A stretch of DNA of 64,000 bases from Clusia tigrina (lineage: Eukaryota; Arthropoda; Insecta; Diptera; Clusiidae), in contig OV050030.1 of the NCBI GenBank assembly GCA_920105625.2, positions 239,475,889-239,539,888 on the forward strand. Direction: 5' to 3'. The notes under the pieces were generated by a model, which was given only the letters and a program-made list of their open reading frames with translations, searched no databases and was not told where the DNA came from. A program made the translations under genes and the position numbers. The first letter of the stretch is position 1. Every line of letters starts with the position of its first letter. Of this stretch, positions 60,401-64,000 are shown one piece after another.

Positions 60401-62600
60401 AAAACTTCAAATGGCCCTAACTTCTATACGGTACGTCCTACACCTATCAAAGTTTGCAACATACAAATGCTTGTAACTTTTTACTGGAGCGTCATAAAAC
60501 CTTGAAATTTTGTAACAATAAAGTACTCGAGCCTCTTGTCAATTTAAGCTATCGCTCAAAGCTATGCTACCCTTGAGTCCCAAATCAAACACTGATTAAA
60601 CTTCAAATGGCCCTATCTTCTATACGGTACGTCCTACACCTATCAAAGTTTGCAACATACAAATGCTTGTAACTTTTTCTGGAGCGTCATAAAACCTTGA
60701 AATTTTGTAACAATAAAGTACTCGAGCCTCTTGTCAATTTAAGCTATCGCTCAAAGCTATGCTACCCTTGAGTCCCAAATCAAACACTGATTAAACTTCA
60801 AATGGCCCTATCTTCTATACGGTACGTCCTACACCTATCAAAGTTTGCAACATACAAATGCTTGTAACTTTTTACTGGAGCGTCATAAAACTTCGAAATT
60901 TTGTAACAATAAAGTACTCGAGCCTCTTGTCAATTTAAGCTATCGCTCAAAGCTATGCTACCCTTGAGTCCCAAATCAAACAGTGATAAAACTTCAAATG
61001 GCCCTAACTTCTATACGGTACGTCCTACACCTATCAAAGTTTGCAACATACAAATGCTTGTAACTTTTTACTGGAGCGTCATAAAACCTTGAAATTTTGT
61101 AACAATCTAGTACTCGAGCCTCTTGTCAATTTAAGCTATCGCTCAAAGCTATGCTACCCTTGAGTCCCAAATCAAACACTGGTAAAACTTCAAATGGCCC
61201 TAACTTCTATACGGTACGTCCTACACCTATCAAAGTTTGCAACATACAAATGCTTGTAACTTTTTACTGGAGCGTCATAAAGCCTTGTTATTTTGTAACA
61301 ATAAAGTACTCGAGCCTCTTGTCAATTTAAGTTATCAGTCAAAGCTATGCTACCCTTGAGTCCCAAATCAAACACTGATTAAACTTCAAATGGCCCTATC
61401 TTCTATACGGTACGTCCTACACCTATCAAAGTTTGCAACATACAAATGCTTGTAACTTTTTCTGGAGCGTCATAAAACCTTGCAATTTTGTAACAATAAA
61501 GTACTCGAGCCTCTTGTCAATTTTAGCTATCGCTCAAAGCTATGATACCCTTGAGTCCCAAATCAAACACTGATAAAACTTCAAATGGCCCTAATTTCTA
61601 TACGGTACGTCCTACACCTATCAAAGCTTGCAAAATACAAATGCTTGTAACTTTTTACTGGAGCGTCATTAAACCATGAAATTTTGTAACAAAAAGTACT
61701 CGAGCCTCTTGTCAATTTTAGCTATCGCTCAAAGCTATGATACCATTGAGTCCCAAATCAAACACTGATAAAACTTCAAATGGCCCTAATTTCTATACGG
61801 TACGTCCTACACCTATCAAAGCTTGCAAAATACAAATGCTTGTAACTTTTTACTGGAGCGTCATTAAACCATGAAATTTTGTAACAATAAAGTACTCGAG
61901 CCTCTTGTCGATTTAAGCTATCGCTCAAAGCTATGCTACCCTTGAGTCCCAAATCAAATACTGATAAAACTTCAAATGGCCCTAACTTCTATACGGTACG
62001 TCCTACACCTATCAAAGTTTGCAACATACAAATGCTTGTAACTTTTTCTGGAGCGTCATAAAACCTTGCAATTTTGTAACAATAAAGTACTCGAGCCTTT
62101 TGTCAATTTTAGCTATCGCTCAAAGCTATGATACCCTTGAGTCCCAAATCAAACACTGATAAAACTTCAAATGGCCCTAATTTCTATACGGTACGTCCTA
62201 CACCTATCAAAGCTTGCAAAATACAAATGCTTGTAACTTTTTACTGGAGAGTCATTAAACCATGAAATTTTGTAACAATAAAGTACTCGAGCCTCTTGTC
62301 GATTTAAGCTATCGCTCAAAGCTATGCTACCCTTGAGTCCCAAATCAAATACTGATAAAACTTCAAATGGCCCTAACTTCTATACGGTACGTCCTACACC
62401 TATCAAAGTTTGCAACATACAAATGCTTGTAACTTTTTCTGGAGCGTCATAAAACCTTGCAATTTTGTAACAATAAAGTACTCGAGCCTCTTGTCAATTT
62501 TAGCTATCGCTCAAAGCTATGATACCCTTGAGTCCCAAATCAAACACTGATAAAACTTCAAATGGCCCTAATTTCTATACGGTACGTCCTACACCTATCA
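57500..62600. repeat. higher-order duplication in the right array, offset about 2546 bp (13 monomers)
   Basis: AGCTAAGCTA at 57819 and 60364, and ATAAAGCCTTG at 58731 and 61277, give offsets of 2545-2546 bp. The offset is 13 x 196 minus the one-base deletions in TTTTTCTGG units. The order of intervening variants matches. Edges are approximate. Confidence 0.8.
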
Positions 62601-64000
62601 AAGCTTGCAAAATACAAATGCTTGTAACTTTTTACTGGAGCGTCATAAAACCTTGAAATTTTGTAACAATAAAGTACTCGAGCCTCTTGTCAATTTAAGC
62701 TATCGCTCAAAGCTATGCTACCCTTGAGTCCCAAATCAAACACTGATTAAACTTCAAATGGCCCTATCTTCTATATGGTACGTCCTACACCTATCAAAGT
62801 TTGCAACATACAAATGCTTGTAACTTTTTACTGGAGCGTCATAAAACCTTGAAATTTTGTAACAATAAAGTACTCGAGCCTCTTGTCAATTTAAGCTATC
62901 GCTCAAAGCTATGCTACCCTTGAGTCCCAAATCAAACAGTGATAAAACTTCAAATGGCCCTAACTTCTATACGGTACGTCCTACACCTATCAAAGTTTGC
63001 AACATACAAATGCTTGTAACTTTTTACTGGAGCGTCATAAAACCTTGACATTTTGTAACAATCTAGTACTCGAGCCTCTTGTCAATTTAAGCTATCGCTC
63101 AAAGCTATGCTACCCTTGAGTCCCAAATCAAACACTGGTAAAACTACAAATGGCCCTAACTTCTATACGGTACGTCCTACACCTATCAAAGTTTGCAACA
63201 TACAAATGCTTGTAACTTTTTACTGGAGCGTCATAAAACCTTGAAATTTTGTAACAATAAAGTACTCGAGCCTCTTGTCAATTTAGGCTATCGCTCAAAG
63301 CTATGCTACCCTTGAGTCCCAAATCAAACACTGATTAAACTTCAAATGGCCCTATCTTCTATACGGTACGTCCTACACCTATCAAAGTTTGCAACATACA
63401 AATGCTTGTAACTTTTTCTGGAGCGTCATAAAATTTTGCAATTTTGTAACAATAAAGTACTCGAGCCTCTTGTCAATTTAAGCTATCGCTCAAAGCTATG
63501 CTACCCTTGAGTCCCAAATCAAACACTGATTAAACTTCAAATGGCCCTAATTTCTATACGGTACGTCCTACACCTATCAAAGTTTGCAACATACAAATGC
63601 TTGTAACTTTTTACTGGAGCGTCATAAAACCTTGAAATTTTGTAACAATAAAGTACTCGAGCCTCTTGTCAATTTAAGCTATCGCTCAAAGCTATGCTAC
63701 CCTTGAGTCCCAAATCAAACAGTGATAAAACTTCAAATGGCCCTAACTTCTATACGGTACGTCCTACACCTATCAAAGTTTGCAACATACAAATGCTTGT
63801 AACTTTTTACTGGAGCGTCATAAAACCTTGACATTTTGTAACAATCTAGTACTCGAGCCTCTTGTCAATTTAAGCTATCGCTCAAAGGTATGCTACCCTT
63901 GAGTCCCAAATCAGACACTGGTAAAACCACAAATGGCCCTAACTTCTATACGGTACGTCCTACACCTATCAAAGTTTGCAACATACAAATGCTTGTAACT

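Larger units (their letters stand above)
52381..64000. repeat. 196-bp satellite DNA array, right block
   Basis: About 59 monomers in the same orientation, running off the window end. Variants here differ from the other blocks: CTGATTAAAC, CCCTATCTTC, TTTTTCTGG (one base short), AAACCATG and GCTTGCAAAATAC are common. Marker CTAAGCTACC recurs at 54291, 55859, 57819 and 60364 (steps of 8, 10 and 13 monomers). No gene or inserted element seen. Confidence 0.98.

Overview
This window is eukaryotic, non-genic heterochromatin. It consists of one long satellite DNA array interrupted by two complete, young-looking retrotransposons, both lying on the minus strand. I found no host protein-coding gene, tRNA, rRNA or CRISPR. 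The organism is probably an arthropod, most likely an insect. The reasons are a BEL/Pao LTR element (a metazoan group), a primer-binding site matching insect-type tRNA-Tyr, and a LINE whose ORF1 resembles the DUF4780 family common in insect retroelements. I could not identify the species.

Layout: (1) 1-8252, satellite of a 196-bp, ~37% GC monomer, organised from about 786 into a 5-monomer (980-bp) higher-order repeat. (2) 8253-14005, a 5753-bp non-LTR retrotransposon with two intact ORFs, an (AAT)n tail and a 9-bp target duplication. (3) 14006-44351, about 155 more monomers with larger, shifting higher-order blocks (offsets near 2.55, 2.94 and 3.53 kb). (4) 44352-52380, an 8029-bp BEL/Pao LTR retrotransposon with two 480-bp LTRs that look identical, a 5-bp target duplication, a tRNA-Tyr primer site, gag-protease-RT-RNase H, integrase, and an extra zinc-knuckle ORF before the 3' LTR. 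(5) 52381-64000, about 59 more monomers.

The satellite phase is exact across both insertions. Removing each element plus one target duplication restores the 196-bp register to the base, and for the LINE it also restores the 5-monomer register. The array therefore came first, and both insertions were simple, late and did not delete satellite.

The LINE's ORF1 and ORF2 meet in a TAATG stop-start overlap, the arrangement shown to couple translation in the silkworm element SART1. In the BEL/Pao element the evident gag start appears to be an ATG inside the 5' LTR, whose frame runs through the primer-binding site to a strong splice donor. Two strong acceptors, one before gag and one inside the extra 3' ORF, are both in the matching phase. 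This suggests one short leader exon feeding two alternative proteins, Gag(-Pol) and a second nucleocapsid-like protein. This is the most unusual feature of the window. It is inferred from sequence only. The only clear lesion in the BEL/Pao element is a one-base frameshift in a homopolymer between RNase H and integrase.
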